The notes under the pieces: generated by a model | What the model was told of the DNA's origin: nothing | Databases searched by the model: none | The model's input: only the letters and a program-made list of their open reading frames with translations | Assembly: GCF_014490445.1 (NCBI RefSeq) | Contig: NZ_JACTUZ010000022.1 | Location: 1-43,973, forward strand | DNA length: 43,973 nt | Direction: 5' to 3' | DNA from: Pseudoroseomonas ludipueritiae | GTDB lineage: Bacteria; Pseudomonadota; Alphaproteobacteria; Acetobacterales; Acetobacteraceae | Shown here: positions 25,737 to 34,004 of the stretch, piece after piece | Position numbering within the stretch: position 1 is the first letter of the stretch | Layout of the letters: every line of letters starts with the position of its first letter | Program-made: the position numbers and the translations under genes

Positions 25737-26027
25737 TCAACCCGCCGCCTCCATCTTCGCGGCTGTCTCTTCCAGCCGCAGCGCGGCGGCCCGGGCATGG
25801 CGCAACTGCCCGGCGGTGTCGCCCAGGTTCTGCTGGTAGCCGGCCAGGCTGCCTTCGAGCCCTGCCGTGGCCTCCCGCAGTTCCCCGAGGCTGCGGCGGA
25901 AATCACCGATGGCGGCGCGCTGCTCCGCCACTGCCTGCTCCAGCCGGCGCAAAGCCAGGCGCAGGCGGTCCTGTCCGGTGTGGGGGAAGGCGAAGACGGT
26001 GTTGTCCTGCAAGGCCGGTGGCTCCAC
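25737..26027 (-). CDS. Small coiled-coil protein, unknown function
   Basis: A 96-residue protein. After about 20 residues (PPALQDNTVFAFPHTGQDRL) it is almost entirely heptad-like with Leu, Ala, Arg and Glu (RLALRRLEQAVAEQRAAI, then GELREATAGLEGSLAGYQ, then RLEETAAKME), so a long coiled coil is expected. There is no signal peptide or membrane segment. The start is GTG at 26027; no good ribosome-binding site is seen. It is divergent from the Hsp70-like gene across 140 bp. No family recognised. Confidence 0.6.
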   Translation of the reverse strand: MEPPALQDNTVFAFPHTGQDRLRLALRRLEQAVAEQRAAIGDFRRSLGELREATAGLEGSLAGYQQNLGDTAGQLRHARAAALRLEETAAKMEAAG

Positions 26028-26167
26028 GACGTTAAGGAAGCATTTATGATTTCCTAGACCAATCCATAAAAAGAGACAAAGCCCTTTTTAAGGTTTTGTT
26101 GATCTCTTCGCCCGCCCTTGCTGCGCCAACCCATCTGGCCTAAGCCGCCGCCCCTCCATTTTCGGGT
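26028..26167. promoter_or_regulatory. AT-rich divergent promoter region
   Basis: The 140-bp gap between the coiled-coil gene and the Hsp70-like gene contains an AT-rich patch at about 26038-26100, striking against the surrounding high G+C. It probably holds promoters for both directions. No sigma-factor consensus can be assigned with confidence. Confidence 0.4.
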
Positions 26168-27433
26168 ATGGCCATGCAGGACGTGATTGGCATCGATTTC
26201 GGAACGACCAACAGCGTCATTGCCCTGCGCCAGCCGGATGGGCAGGCGGTGGGCCTGCGCTATGCCGCCGGACGCGGCGTGGTGGACACCTTCCGCTCCG
26301 TGCTCTGCTTCTGGGCCGAGGAAAGCGGCGCCAGCCGCGGCAAGCTGCAGCACGCCGCTGGCCCCGATGCCATCGAGGCCTATCTGGACGACCCGCTCGG
26401 CGCCCGGCTCATCATGTCCATGAAAAGCTATCTGGCCAGCCGCAGCTTCGTGGAAACCCGTGTCTTCAACCGCCCCTTCGCGCTGGAGGACCTGATCTCC
26501 ACCTTCCTCCGCGCCCTGGTGGCGGGGGCGACAGGCATGCCGGGCGGCAAGGCCCGCGTGGTGGCCGGGCGGCCGGTGCGCTTTGTGGGCGACAATGCCG
26601 ATGACAGCCTGGCCGAGCAGCGGCTGCGCGCCGCTTTCGGTGCCGCCGGCTTCGTGGATGTCACCATGGCGTTGGAGCCGGAAGCGGCCGGGCATCGCTT
26701 CGCCGCCACGTTGGAAGGCAATGCCAATGTGCTGGTGGGCGATTTCGGCGGCGGCACCAGCGACTTCTCGATCCTGCGCTTCGAGCCGGGTGCGCGCCGC
26801 CATGTCACGCCGCTGGGCCACGCGGGCGTCGGCATTGCGGGAGATGCCTTCGACTACCGCATCATCGACAATGTCATCTCACCCGAGCTAGGCAAGGGCG
26901 ACAGCTACCGTGTCATGGGCACCGACCTGCCGGTGCCGCCGGCCTTCTTCACCAGCTTCGCCCGCTGGCACCAGCTTTCGCTGATGCGCGCGCCCAAGAC
27001 GCTGCGCGAGATCAACGAGGTCGCCCGCATGGCGCTGCATCCGGAGCGCCTGCACCACCTGATCCGACTGGTGGAGGATGAGGCGGGCTATGCGCTCTAC
27101 CAGGCTGTCTCCGCCGCCAAGGCCGCGCTCTCGGGCGCCGAGGAAGCAGTGCTGCGCTTCACGCACCGGGACCTCGCCATCGAGGCCCCCATCCGCCGCG
27201 CCGATTTCGAAGGCTGGATCGCGCCGGAACTGGCGCGGCTCTCGGATGCCATCGACCGGGCCCTGGCCGACGCGAAGCTGGCGCCGGAGCAGGTGGACCG
27301 GGTCTTCCTGACCGGCGGCACATCGCTGGTGCCGGCGGTGCGGCGCTTGTTCGACCAGCGTTTCGGCGGCCGCGTCACGGGCGGTGGCGAATTCGTCTCG
27401 GTGGCGGAGGGGCTGGCGCTGATCGGCGCCTGA
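26168..27433 (+). CDS. Hsp70-family protein, YegD-like
   Basis: A 421-residue protein with the actin/Hsp70 ATPase fold. The phosphate-1 loop is GIDFGTTNSVIAL (from about residue 8), the phosphate-2 loop is VLVGDFGGGTSDFSIL, and the adenosine segment is VFLTGGTSLVPAVRRLF near the C-terminus. It lacks the roughly 200-residue peptide-binding region of DnaK, as YegD proteins do. Their role is not established; a chaperone-like or ATP-sensor task is assumed. Two in-frame ATG codons (26168 and 26174) are possible. Its stop is 5 bp from the stop of the convergent glycosyltransferase-like gene. Confidence 0.9.
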   Translation: MAMQDVIGIDFGTTNSVIALRQPDGQAVGLRYAAGRGVVDTFRSVLCFWAEESGASRGKLQHAAGPDAIEAYLDDPLGARLIMSMKSYLASRSFVETRVFNRPFALEDLISTFLRALVAGATGMPGGKARVVAGRPVRFVGDNADDSLAEQRLRAAFGAAGFVDVTMALEPEAAGHRFAATLEGNANVLVGDFGGGTSDFSILRFEPGARRHVTPLGHAGVGIAGDAFDYRIIDNVISPELGKGDSYRVMGTDLPVPPAFFTSFARWHQLSLMRAPKTLREINEVARMALHPERLHHLIRLVEDEAGYALYQAVSAAKAALSGAEEAVLRFTHRDLAIEAPIRRADFEGWIAPELARLSDAIDRALADAKLAPEQVDRVFLTGGTSLVPAVRRLFDQRFGGRVTGGGEFVSVAEGLALIGA

Positions 27434-27445
27434 GCCCTTCAGGCG
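27427..27445. terminator. Hairpin holding both convergent stop codons
   Basis: CGCCTGA (27427-27433) and TCAGGCG (27439-27445) form a 7-bp stem with a 5-nt loop. The TGA stops of the two convergent genes lie in the two arms. There is no T run in either direction, so action as a terminator is uncertain. Confidence 0.35.
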
Positions 27446-28674
27446 GCGTGGCGGCGGAAGGCGGGGCGGCGGTGGCGCACTTCCGCCTGCCGCGCCCTGG
27501 TGGCCAGCATGGTCAGCCCAGGGAGGGACTGCACCAGTAGCAGCCCGGCCCAGCCCAGGGTCTCCTGCACGCCCCAGGGCTTTGCCAGCACCACCGCCAC
27601 GGCACCGGCCCAGAGCAGGCCAGTGAGCAGCATTTCCATTCGGTGGCCGCTGGCGCGACCGGTACGGCCGCCCAGCAGGCCTTGCCAGGCGGCGCGGCCG
27701 GTGCCCCAGCTGGCCGCAGCCTCGCCGCCGGGCAGCGGCGCCAGGCTCAGGACCAGCAGGATGGGCAGCAACGGCAGCGTCGGCACCAGGGACGCGTTGT
27801 CCCACAGCGCCAGCAGCACGCAGGAGAGGGAGGCAAAAACACCCGCCAAAGCCAGCGCATCCAGCAAGGCCGGGGCGCCAATGGCCAGCAGATGCCCGCG
27901 CTGCGTGGCCGTCAGGCTTCGGTCGCGCCGCAGCAGCACGGCACCGATATGCTGGCGCAGGGCCGCCATCGTGCCGGCGACACGGCGATGGCGGCGGGAA
28001 GCCCAGTCCTCCCGCGCCGCCGCCGGCACGGCGCGGCCCATCGGTTCCGGCTCGAAGGCGCTGTCCCAGCCATGGCGCATCAGCGTCAGGCCCAGCGCGG
28101 CCTCGGGGCAAAGGCTGCCGGTATCCCAGCCGCCGGCACGGCGCAGCGCCTCGGCGCGGAACAGCGGCAGGCCATCCAGCGGCAGCAGGCGGTCAGCAGG
28201 CTTGACCGGGGCTTCGCCGGCATCCAGCGGCGCCAGCGCGCCCTGGACCATGCCCAGGCCCGGCTGACGGAAGAGTGGTACCATCCGCCGCAGCCAGCTG
28301 GCGCGTACCACCTGCCCGGCGCTCAGCACGCCGATCAGGGTGGCATCGGGCGCGGCTTCACCCAGGGCGAAGTTCAGGGCACCGGCGCGGTCACCGGATG
28401 TGCAGCCCAGATGAAAGAAGCGGAACTGCGGGCCCAGCCGGGCGCAATGCTCGGCGGCAGCCTCCCAGAGCGCGGGCTCGGCTGTATGGGTATCCACCAC
28501 CAGCACTTCCAGCGCCGGGTAATCCAGCGCCGCCAGCGAATCCAGTGTGCGCCGCACCTGTTCCGGCGCGGCGTCGCGCAGGGGGAGGTGCAGCGACACC
28601 TTGGGCCAAAGGCGCGGCAGGACATAGGAAGCAGGCAGGCAAGCGGCAACGGGGCGTTGGGCGCTGAGTTTCAT
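27439..28674 (-). CDS. Glycosyltransferase family 2 homologue with degraded catalytic motifs
   Basis: A 411-residue protein. ATG at 28674 is chosen because GGAGG lies 6 nt before it; the frame before it is not protein-like. The fold of processive GT2 glucan synthases is evident: PKVSLHLPLRDAAPEQVRRTLDSL, ALDYPALEVLVVDTHT (Asp61), FRFFHLG, GDRAGALNFAL, WLRRMVPLF and GMVQG. The catalytic DxD is replaced by SAG (118-120), the TED motif by CPE (189-191), and the QxxRW region reads WASRRHRRVAG (224-234). The segment between GMVQG (141-145) and [12 protein letters not shown] is also short. Four C-terminal membrane helices follow (about 267-312 and 347-390). It is probably a pseudoenzyme. Confidence 0.8.
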   Translation of the reverse strand: MKLSAQRPVAACLPASYVLPRLWPKVSLHLPLRDAAPEQVRRTLDSLAALDYPALEVLVVDTHTAEPALWEAAAEHCARLGPQFRFFHLGCTSGDRAGALNFALGEAAPDATLIGVLSAGQVVRASWLRRMVPLFRQPGLGMVQGALAPLDAGEAPVKPADRLLPLDGLPLFRAEALRRAGGWDTGSLCPEAALGLTLMRHGWDSAFEPEPMGRAVPAAAREDWASRRHRRVAGTMAALRQHIGAVLLRRDRSLTATQRGHLLAIGAPALLDALALAGVFASLSCVLLALWDNASLVPTLPLLPILLVLSLAPLPGGEAAASWGTGRAAWQGLLGGRTGRASGHRMEMLLTGLLWAGAVAVVLAKPWGVQETLGWAGLLLVQSLPGLTMLATRARQAEVRHRRPAFRRHAA

Positions 28675-28849
28675 GGGCGGCCTCCGTTTCTGCTGTGGCG
28701 GTTGCGTCTGATGCCGTTCTGGGCCTGCTCTGCGGCGCCACGCGGTCGGCTTGATGGCAGGAATGGGGCTTTCACCTCCGCCCGGCGGGGTGACCCGGTG
28801 TGTGATGGGCGCTAGAAGGGCCTGATTTCCGAAATTCTGGTGGAGCGCC

Positions 28850-30157
28850 ATGTCCCTGCTGCTCGAACTGGGCATCATCCTGCTGTTGGTGCTGCTGAAC
28901 GGCACCTTCGCGATGAGCGAGCTGGCCATCGTCTCCTCCCGCCGTGGGCGGTTGCTGGCGCTGCAGCGCTCCGGCAAGCCGGGCGCCGCCGCCGCGCTGG
29001 CGCTGGCGGAGGACCCGAGCCGCTTCCTGCCGACGGTTCAGGTGGGCATCACCCTGGTGGGCATCTTCGCCGGCGCCTTCGCGGGGCAGGGGCTGGCCAA
29101 CCGGCTGGCGGAGGTGCTGGTGCTGATTCCCGGCCTCGCCGCCTATGCCCCGCAGGTCTCGCTCTTCATCGTGGTGCTGCTCATCACCTATCTCTCGCTG
29201 ATCCTGGGCGAATTGGTGCCGAAGCAGTTCGCGCTGCGGAACCCGGAGGGCGTGGCCTGCCTGGTGGCGCGGCCGATGACGGCGCTTTCCCGCGTCGCGG
29301 CGCCCATGGTCTGGCTGCTGTCGCATTCCTCGGCGCTCGTGCTGAAGCTTCTCGGCGCCTCCGCCCCCGTTGAATCGTCGGTGACGGAAGAAGAGGTGAA
29401 GGCGGTGGTGGCCGAGGGCGCCCAGGCCGGCGCGCTGGAGACCGAGGAGCGCCACATGATCGAGCGCGTGCTGCGGCTGGCCGACAAGCCCGTGCGCGCC
29501 CTGATGACGCCGCGCAACGAGGTGGACTGGATCGACCGCGATGCCACGCCAGCCGAGATCGTCAGCCGCCTGAAGGCCAGCGAAGTGACACGCTTCGTGG
29601 TGGCCGAAGGGCGCATCGACAATGTGGTGGGCGTGGTGCACGCCAAGAACCTGCTGGACCAGATGCTGGAGGAAGGCGGCACGCTCTCCGTCGCTGCCGC
29701 CATGCAGCAGGCCATGGTGCTGCCGGACAGCCTTTCCGCCCTGGATGCGCTGGAGCGGCTGCGGCAGGACCGCGTCGGCCTGGCGCTGGTGATGGATGAA
29801 TATGGCAGCTTCGAGGGCGTGGTGACGGCTTCCGACGCGTTGGAAGCCATCGTGGGCGAGTTGGGCGGGGAGCCGCAGCCCACCACCGCCGGCGGCGCCG
29901 TGCAGCGCCAGGACGGCAGCCTGCTGCTGGATGGTATGATGGCCAGCGACGAGGCGCGGGACCGGCTGGACCTGCCGGAGCTGCCGGGCAAGGGCGGCTA
30001 CCACACCGTGGCGGGACTGATGCTGGCACTGCTGCAGCGGGTGCCGCGGGAAGGCGACCGGATCGTCTGGGCCGGCTGGCGCTTCGAGATCGTGGACATG
30101 GACGGCCGGCGCATCGACAAGGTGCTAGCGCATCGCGAGGAAGCAACCGGCGCATAG
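28850..30157 (+). CDS. CBS-domain membrane protein of the CNNM/CorC (hemolysin-like) family
   Basis: A 435-residue protein. The N-terminal DUF21 domain has about four hydrophobic segments within residues 1-180, beginning with LLLVLLNGTFAMSELAIVSSRR and including RFLPTVQVGITLVGIFAGAF and LGELVPKQFALRNPE. A pair of CBS domains follows (VRALMTPRNEVDWIDRD and the ALVMDEYGSFEGVVTASD region), then the C-terminal CorC/HlyC domain. Relatives take part in Mg or Co efflux and magnesium homeostasis; true haemolysis is not implied. The ribosome-binding site GGAG lies 5 nt before the ATG. It is divergent from the GT2 homologue across 175 bp. Confidence 0.93.
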   Translation: MSLLLELGIILLLVLLNGTFAMSELAIVSSRRGRLLALQRSGKPGAAAALALAEDPSRFLPTVQVGITLVGIFAGAFAGQGLANRLAEVLVLIPGLAAYAPQVSLFIVVLLITYLSLILGELVPKQFALRNPEGVACLVARPMTALSRVAAPMVWLLSHSSALVLKLLGASAPVESSVTEEEVKAVVAEGAQAGALETEERHMIERVLRLADKPVRALMTPRNEVDWIDRDATPAEIVSRLKASEVTRFVVAEGRIDNVVGVVHAKNLLDQMLEEGGTLSVAAAMQQAMVLPDSLSALDALERLRQDRVGLALVMDEYGSFEGVVTASDALEAIVGELGGEPQPTTAGGAVQRQDGSLLLDGMMASDEARDRLDLPELPGKGGYHTVAGLMLALLQRVPREGDRIVWAGWRFEIVDMDGRRIDKVLAHREEATGA

Positions 30158-30189
30158 AAAAAGGGGGCCTTTCGGCCCCCTTTCTTTTT
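30158..30189. terminator. Strong bidirectional intrinsic terminator
   Basis: AAAGGGGGCC (30160-30169), loop TTTC, GGCCCCCTTT (30174-30183): a perfect 10-bp stem. A T-rich run follows on + (30181-30189), and an A run (30158-30162) reads as T on the minus strand. It begins directly after the CBS-protein stop and lies 18 bp before the stop of the convergent dehydrogenase, so it serves both genes. Confidence 0.93.
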
Positions 30190-30207
30190 AGCTCGCCTGA
30201 GCCGGTC

Positions 30208-31641
30208 TCAAAGACCGGCCTGGCTGACGAACTTGGTGTTCAGGTAGGACTCGATGGCCTCCGAACCGCCCTCGGAACCGTAGCCGCTGTCCTTGATGCC
30301 GCCGAAGGGCACTTCCGGCAGCGCGAGGCCGAGGTGGTTGATGGTCATCATGCCCGTCTCGACCTGCGAGGCGATGGCATTGGCCGTCTTCGCGGAAGAG
30401 GTGAAGGCATAGGCGGCGAGGCCGAAGGGAAGGCGGTTGCTTTCCTCCACCACCTCGTCGAAGTCGCGGAAGGGCACCATCAGCGCCAGCGGGCCGAAGG
30501 GCTCCTCGTTCATGGCACGCATCTCGCGCGTCAGGCCGGTCACCACCGTCGGCTCAAAGAAGTAGCCCTTGTTGCCGATGCGGTTGCCGCCGGTGCGGAC
30601 CTCCGCGCCCTTCTGCACGGCGTCAGAGATCAGAGCTTCCATGGCCGGGATGCGGCGGTCATTGGCCAGCGGGCCCATCTGCACGCCGTCCTCAAGGCCG
30701 TTGCCGACCTTCAGCGACTTGGCATAGCTGGTGAAGGTATCGACGAACTGGTCGAAGACCTTCTCCTGCACCAGGAAGCGTGTGGGGGAGACGCAGACCT
30801 GGCCGGCATTGCGGAACTTGCTGCCGGCAAGGGTCTTGCTGGCCAGTTCCACATCGGCGTCGTCGAAGACGATGGCCGGCGCATGGCCGCCCAGCTCCAT
30901 CGTCGCGCGCTTCATGTACTTGCCGGCCAGTTCGGCCAGGTGCTTGCCCACCGGGGTGGAGCCCGTGAAGGTCACCTTGCGGATGGTCGGGTGCGGGATG
31001 AGGTAGGAGGAGATCTCCGCCGGCACGCCATAGACGAGGCCGATCACGCCCTTCGGCACGCCCGCGTCGATGAAGCAGCGGATCATCTCGGCCGGGGAGG
31101 CCGGAGTCTCTTCCGGCGCCTTCACGATGATGGAGCAACCCGTGGCCAGCGCGGCGGAGAGCTTGCGCACCACCTGGTTGATCGGGAAGTTCCAGGGGGT
31201 AAACGCGGCGACGGGGCCAACCGGCTCCTTGATCACCAGCTGGTAGACGCCTTCGGCGCGGGCGGGAATCACGCGGCCATAGGCACGGCGGGCTTCTTCC
31301 GCGAACCAGTCGATGGTGTCGGCGCCGGCCAGGATTTCCATCTTGGCCTCGGGCAGCGGCTTGCCCTGCTCCATGGTCATGACGCGGGCGATGTCGCCGG
31401 CGCGCTCACGCAGCAGATTGGCGGCCTTGCGCATCAGCTTGGAGCGGTCGAAGGCCGAGACCTTCTTCCAGACATTGAAGCCACGCTCGGCCGCTTCCAG
31501 CGCCTCGTCGAGGTCCGCCTGGCTGGCATGGGGAACGGTACCGATCTGCTCTTCGGTCGCCGGGTTGAGGACGGGGATGGTGCGGTTGCCGGTCGCCGGG
31601 CGCCACTGGCCATCGATATGCAGCAGGACGTTATGGTCCAT
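30208..31641 (-). CDS. NAD(P)-dependent aldehyde dehydrogenase, probable succinate-semialdehyde dehydrogenase
   Basis: A 477-residue class of aldehyde dehydrogenase close in length to GabD. Catalytic residues are Asn151 in TPWNFPINQ, Glu249 in [12 protein letters not shown] and the nucleophile Cys283 in [25 protein letters not shown] forms the cofactor loop. The N-terminal [27 protein letters not shown] is typical of the SSADH group, which oxidises succinate semialdehyde to succinate. Related semialdehydes, such as glutarate semialdehyde, are alternatives. No gabT is nearby. GGAG lies about 10 nt before the ATG. It is upstream-isolated from pgk by a hairpin. Confidence 0.88.
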   Translation of the reverse strand: MDHNVLLHIDGQWRPATGNRTIPVLNPATEEQIGTVPHASQADLDEALEAAERGFNVWKKVSAFDRSKLMRKAANLLRERAGDIARVMTMEQGKPLPEAKMEILAGADTIDWFAEEARRAYGRVIPARAEGVYQLVIKEPVGPVAAFTPWNFPINQVVRKLSAALATGCSIIVKAPEETPASPAEMIRCFIDAGVPKGVIGLVYGVPAEISSYLIPHPTIRKVTFTGSTPVGKHLAELAGKYMKRATMELGGHAPAIVFDDADVELASKTLAGSKFRNAGQVCVSPTRFLVQEKVFDQFVDTFTSYAKSLKVGNGLEDGVQMGPLANDRRIPAMEALISDAVQKGAEVRTGGNRIGNKGYFFEPTVVTGLTREMRAMNEEPFGPLALMVPFRDFDEVVEESNRLPFGLAAYAFTSSAKTANAIASQVETGMMTINHLGLALPEVPFGGIKDSGYGSEGGSEAIESYLNTKFVSQAGL

Positions 31642-31679
31642 GAACAGCGTCTCCTCACAAGAGTCCGCCGCAATGTGGA

Positions 31680-31711
31680 ACCGGGCGGGGCGGAACGCTA
31701 CCCCGCCCGGT
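31680..31711 (-). terminator. GC-rich hairpin downstream of pgk
   Basis: CCGGGCGGGG (31681-31690) and CCCCGCCCGG (31701-31710) form a perfect 10-bp stem with a 10-nt loop, extendable by one A-T pair. It lies 16 bp beyond the pgk stop (minus strand). The T run on the minus strand is poor, so termination may be partial; on + it is followed by TCCATCTTTT. Confidence 0.65.
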
Positions 31712-31726
31712 CCATCTTTTCGCGAG

Positions 31727-32923
31727 TCAGTGCACGGAGAGTGCGGCGACCCCTGGCAGCGTCTTGCCTTCCAGCCATTCCAGGAAGGCGCCGCCTGCGG
31801 AAGAGACGTAGGTCAGCTTGTCGATGACGCCGGCATGGCGCAGCGCGGAGACGGTATCGCCACCGCCACCGATCGACTTCAGCTTGCCAGCTTCGGTCAG
31901 CTTCGCCGCCGCCTGCGCCACCTCGACGGTGGCCTTGTCGAAGGGCGTGATCTCGAAGGCGCCGAAGGGGCCGTTCCAGACCAGCGTGGAAGCATTCTCC
32001 AGCTTCGATTCCACCATAGCCACCGTGCGGGGGCCGACATCCAGCGCCATCATGTCGGCGGGCACGTCATCGAGCCCCACGATCTTGCTGGGTGCATTGG
32101 CGGCGAAGGTTTCCGCCACCACCAGATCCTCCGGCAGCACGATCTCGCAGCCACCGGACTTCGCTTCCTCCAGGATGGCGCGCGCGGTATCGTGCATCTC
32201 CGCTTCCTGCAGCGACTTGCCGACGGACTTGCCTTGCGCGGCCAGGAAGGTATTGGCCATGGCGCCGCCGATCACCAGCACATCCACCTTCTTGGAGAGA
32301 TTCCCCAGCAGGTCGAGCTTGGTGGAAACCTTGGCGCCGCCGACGATGGCGACGACAGGGCGCTTCGGGCTGCCCAGCGCGGCATCCAGCGCTTCCAGCT
32401 CCGCCTGCATCAGGCGGCCGGCATAGGCGGGCAGCTTGTGCGCCACGCCTTCCGTGCTGGCATGGGCGCGATGCGCGGCGGAGAAGGCGTCATTGACGAA
32501 CACATCCGCCAGCTTCGCCAGCCCTTCCACCAGCGCGGGGTCGTTCTTCTCTTCCCCGGCGTGGTAGCGGGTATTCTCCAGCACCAGCACCTCGCCATCC
32601 TTCAAGGCGGCGACAGCGGATTCGGCATCGGGTCCGACGCAATCATCGGCGAAGGCCACGGGCTTGCCCAGCACTTCGCCCAGCGCGGCGGCGATGGGCT
32701 TCAGCGACATCTCGGGCACGCGCTTGCCCTTGGGCCGCTCGAAATGCGAGCAGACAATGACCTTCGCGCCCTTCTCCGCCAGTTCGCGGATGGTGGGCAC
32801 GAGGCGCTCGAGCCGCGTGCGGTCGGTGATCTTGCCGTCCCGTACAGGGACGTTCAGGTCGGCGCGCAGCAGAACCCGCTTTCCGGCGGGTTCCAACTGA
32901 TCCAGCGTCCGGAAAGCGGGCAT
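31727..32923 (-). CDS. pgk: Phosphoglycerate kinase
   Basis: Transfers phosphate from 1,3-bisphosphoglycerate to ADP in glycolysis (and the reverse in gluconeogenesis). The 398-residue protein has the usual length. Motifs are [13 protein letters not shown] at the N-terminus, [40 protein letters not shown] and the C-terminal nucleotide loop [22 protein letters not shown] lies upstream of the ATG with about 9-nt spacing. It lies 18 bp after gap on the same strand and probably belongs to a tkt-gap-pgk operon. Confidence 0.98.
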   Translation of the reverse strand: MPAFRTLDQLEPAGKRVLLRADLNVPVRDGKITDRTRLERLVPTIRELAEKGAKVIVCSHFERPKGKRVPEMSLKPIAAALGEVLGKPVAFADDCVGPDAESAVAALKDGEVLVLENTRYHAGEEKNDPALVEGLAKLADVFVNDAFSAAHRAHASTEGVAHKLPAYAGRLMQAELEALDAALGSPKRPVVAIVGGAKVSTKLDLLGNLSKKVDVLVIGGAMANTFLAAQGKSVGKSLQEAEMHDTARAILEEAKSGGCEIVLPEDLVVAETFAANAPSKIVGLDDVPADMMALDVGPRTVAMVESKLENASTLVWNGPFGAFEITPFDKATVEVAQAAAKLTEAGKLKSIGGGGDTVSALRHAGVIDKLTYVSSAGGAFLEWLEGKTLPGVAALSVH

Positions 32924-32941
32924 CCTGCTACGCCTTCCGGA

Positions 32942-33961
32942 TCAGAGCTTGCCGAGGTAGGCGGCGGTGTCCGACATACGGTTGGAGAAGCCCCACTCGT
33001 TGTCGTACCAGCTCATCACGCGCACCAGCCCGCCATCGACCACCTGCGTCTGCGTCGCATCGAAGGTGGAGGAATGGGAGTCATGGTTGAAGTCGATCGA
33101 GACCAGCGGCGCCGTGTTGTAGCCGAGGATGCCCTTCAGCTCGCCTTCGGCGGCTGCCTTCATCACGGCGTTGATGGCGTCCTTGGTCAGGCCATCAGTC
33201 TTGCTCGGCACGAAGTCGAGCGAAACCAGCGAGACGTTCGGCGTCGGGATGCGGATGGCGGTGCCGTCCAGCTTGCCCTTCAGCTCCGGCAGCACCAGGC
33301 CGACGGCCTTGGCCGCGCCCGTGGAGGTCGGGATGGCGGAGACGGCGGCGGCGCGGGCGCGGTGCAGGTCCTTGTGCAGCGTGTCCACGGTGTTCTGGTC
33401 ACCCGTATAGGCGTGGATGGTGACCATGTAGCCGCGCTCGATGCCGAACTTCTCATGCAGCACCTTGGCGATGGGCGCCAGGCAGTTGGTGGTGCAGGAG
33501 GCGTTGGAGACGATCTTGTCCTCGGCCGTCAGCGTCTTGTGGTTGACGCCATAGACGATGGTCTTGTCCGCGCCTTCGCCGGGGGCGGAGATCAGCACGC
33601 GCTTGGCGCCCGTGCCGAGCAGGACCTGCGCCTTCTCGCGCGCCGTGAAGATGCCGGTGCACTCGGCCGCGATGTCCACGCCGTCCCACTTCAGCTTGGT
33701 GGGGTCGCGCTCGGCCGTCACCTTGATCGGGCCCCAGGTCTTGCCGTGGGCCTTGATGGTGATGCTGTCGCCCTCGACGATCACCTCGCCGGGAAAGCGG
33801 CCATGGACGCTGTCGTAGCGGAACAGATGGGCATTCGCCTCAACCGAGCCGAGGTCGTTGATGGCGACGAATTCCACATCGTCACGCCCCGCCTCGCAGG
33901 CGGCGCGCAGCACCAGGCGACCGATGCGCCCGAACCCGTTGATCGCGACCTTCACAGCCAT
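32942..33961 (-). CDS. gap: Glyceraldehyde-3-phosphate dehydrogenase, type I
   Basis: Oxidises glyceraldehyde-3-phosphate to 1,3-bisphosphoglycerate with NAD. ATG at 33961 is chosen because the Rossmann start [13 protein letters not shown] follows at once and GGGAAAG precedes it; the open frame before it is not family-like. The length is 339 residues. The catalytic Cys156 is in [12 protein letters not shown]. Asp36 in AINDLG fits NAD rather than NADP use. It is the middle gene of tkt-gap-pgk. Confidence 0.98.
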   Translation of the reverse strand: MAVKVAINGFGRIGRLVLRAACEAGRDDVEFVAINDLGSVEANAHLFRYDSVHGRFPGEVIVEGDSITIKAHGKTWGPIKVTAERDPTKLKWDGVDIAAECTGIFTAREKAQVLLGTGAKRVLISAPGEGADKTIVYGVNHKTLTAEDKIVSNASCTTNCLAPIAKVLHEKFGIERGYMVTIHAYTGDQNTVDTLHKDLHRARAAAVSAIPTSTGAAKAVGLVLPELKGKLDGTAIRIPTPNVSLVSLDFVPSKTDGLTKDAINAVMKAAAEGELKGILGYNTAPLVSIDFNHDSHSSTFDATQTQVVDGGLVRVMSWYDNEWGFSNRMSDTAAYLGKL

Positions 33962-34004
33962 GGTTTTCGTCTTTCCCGTCTTGAACAATGCTTGTTGTAG
34001 TAGG

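Noticed and set aside
31313-34000. 895-residue plus-strand open frame opposite the dehydrogenase, pgk and gap
   Set aside because: It crosses three certain minus-strand genes and their gaps; composition is typical of an antisense shadow.
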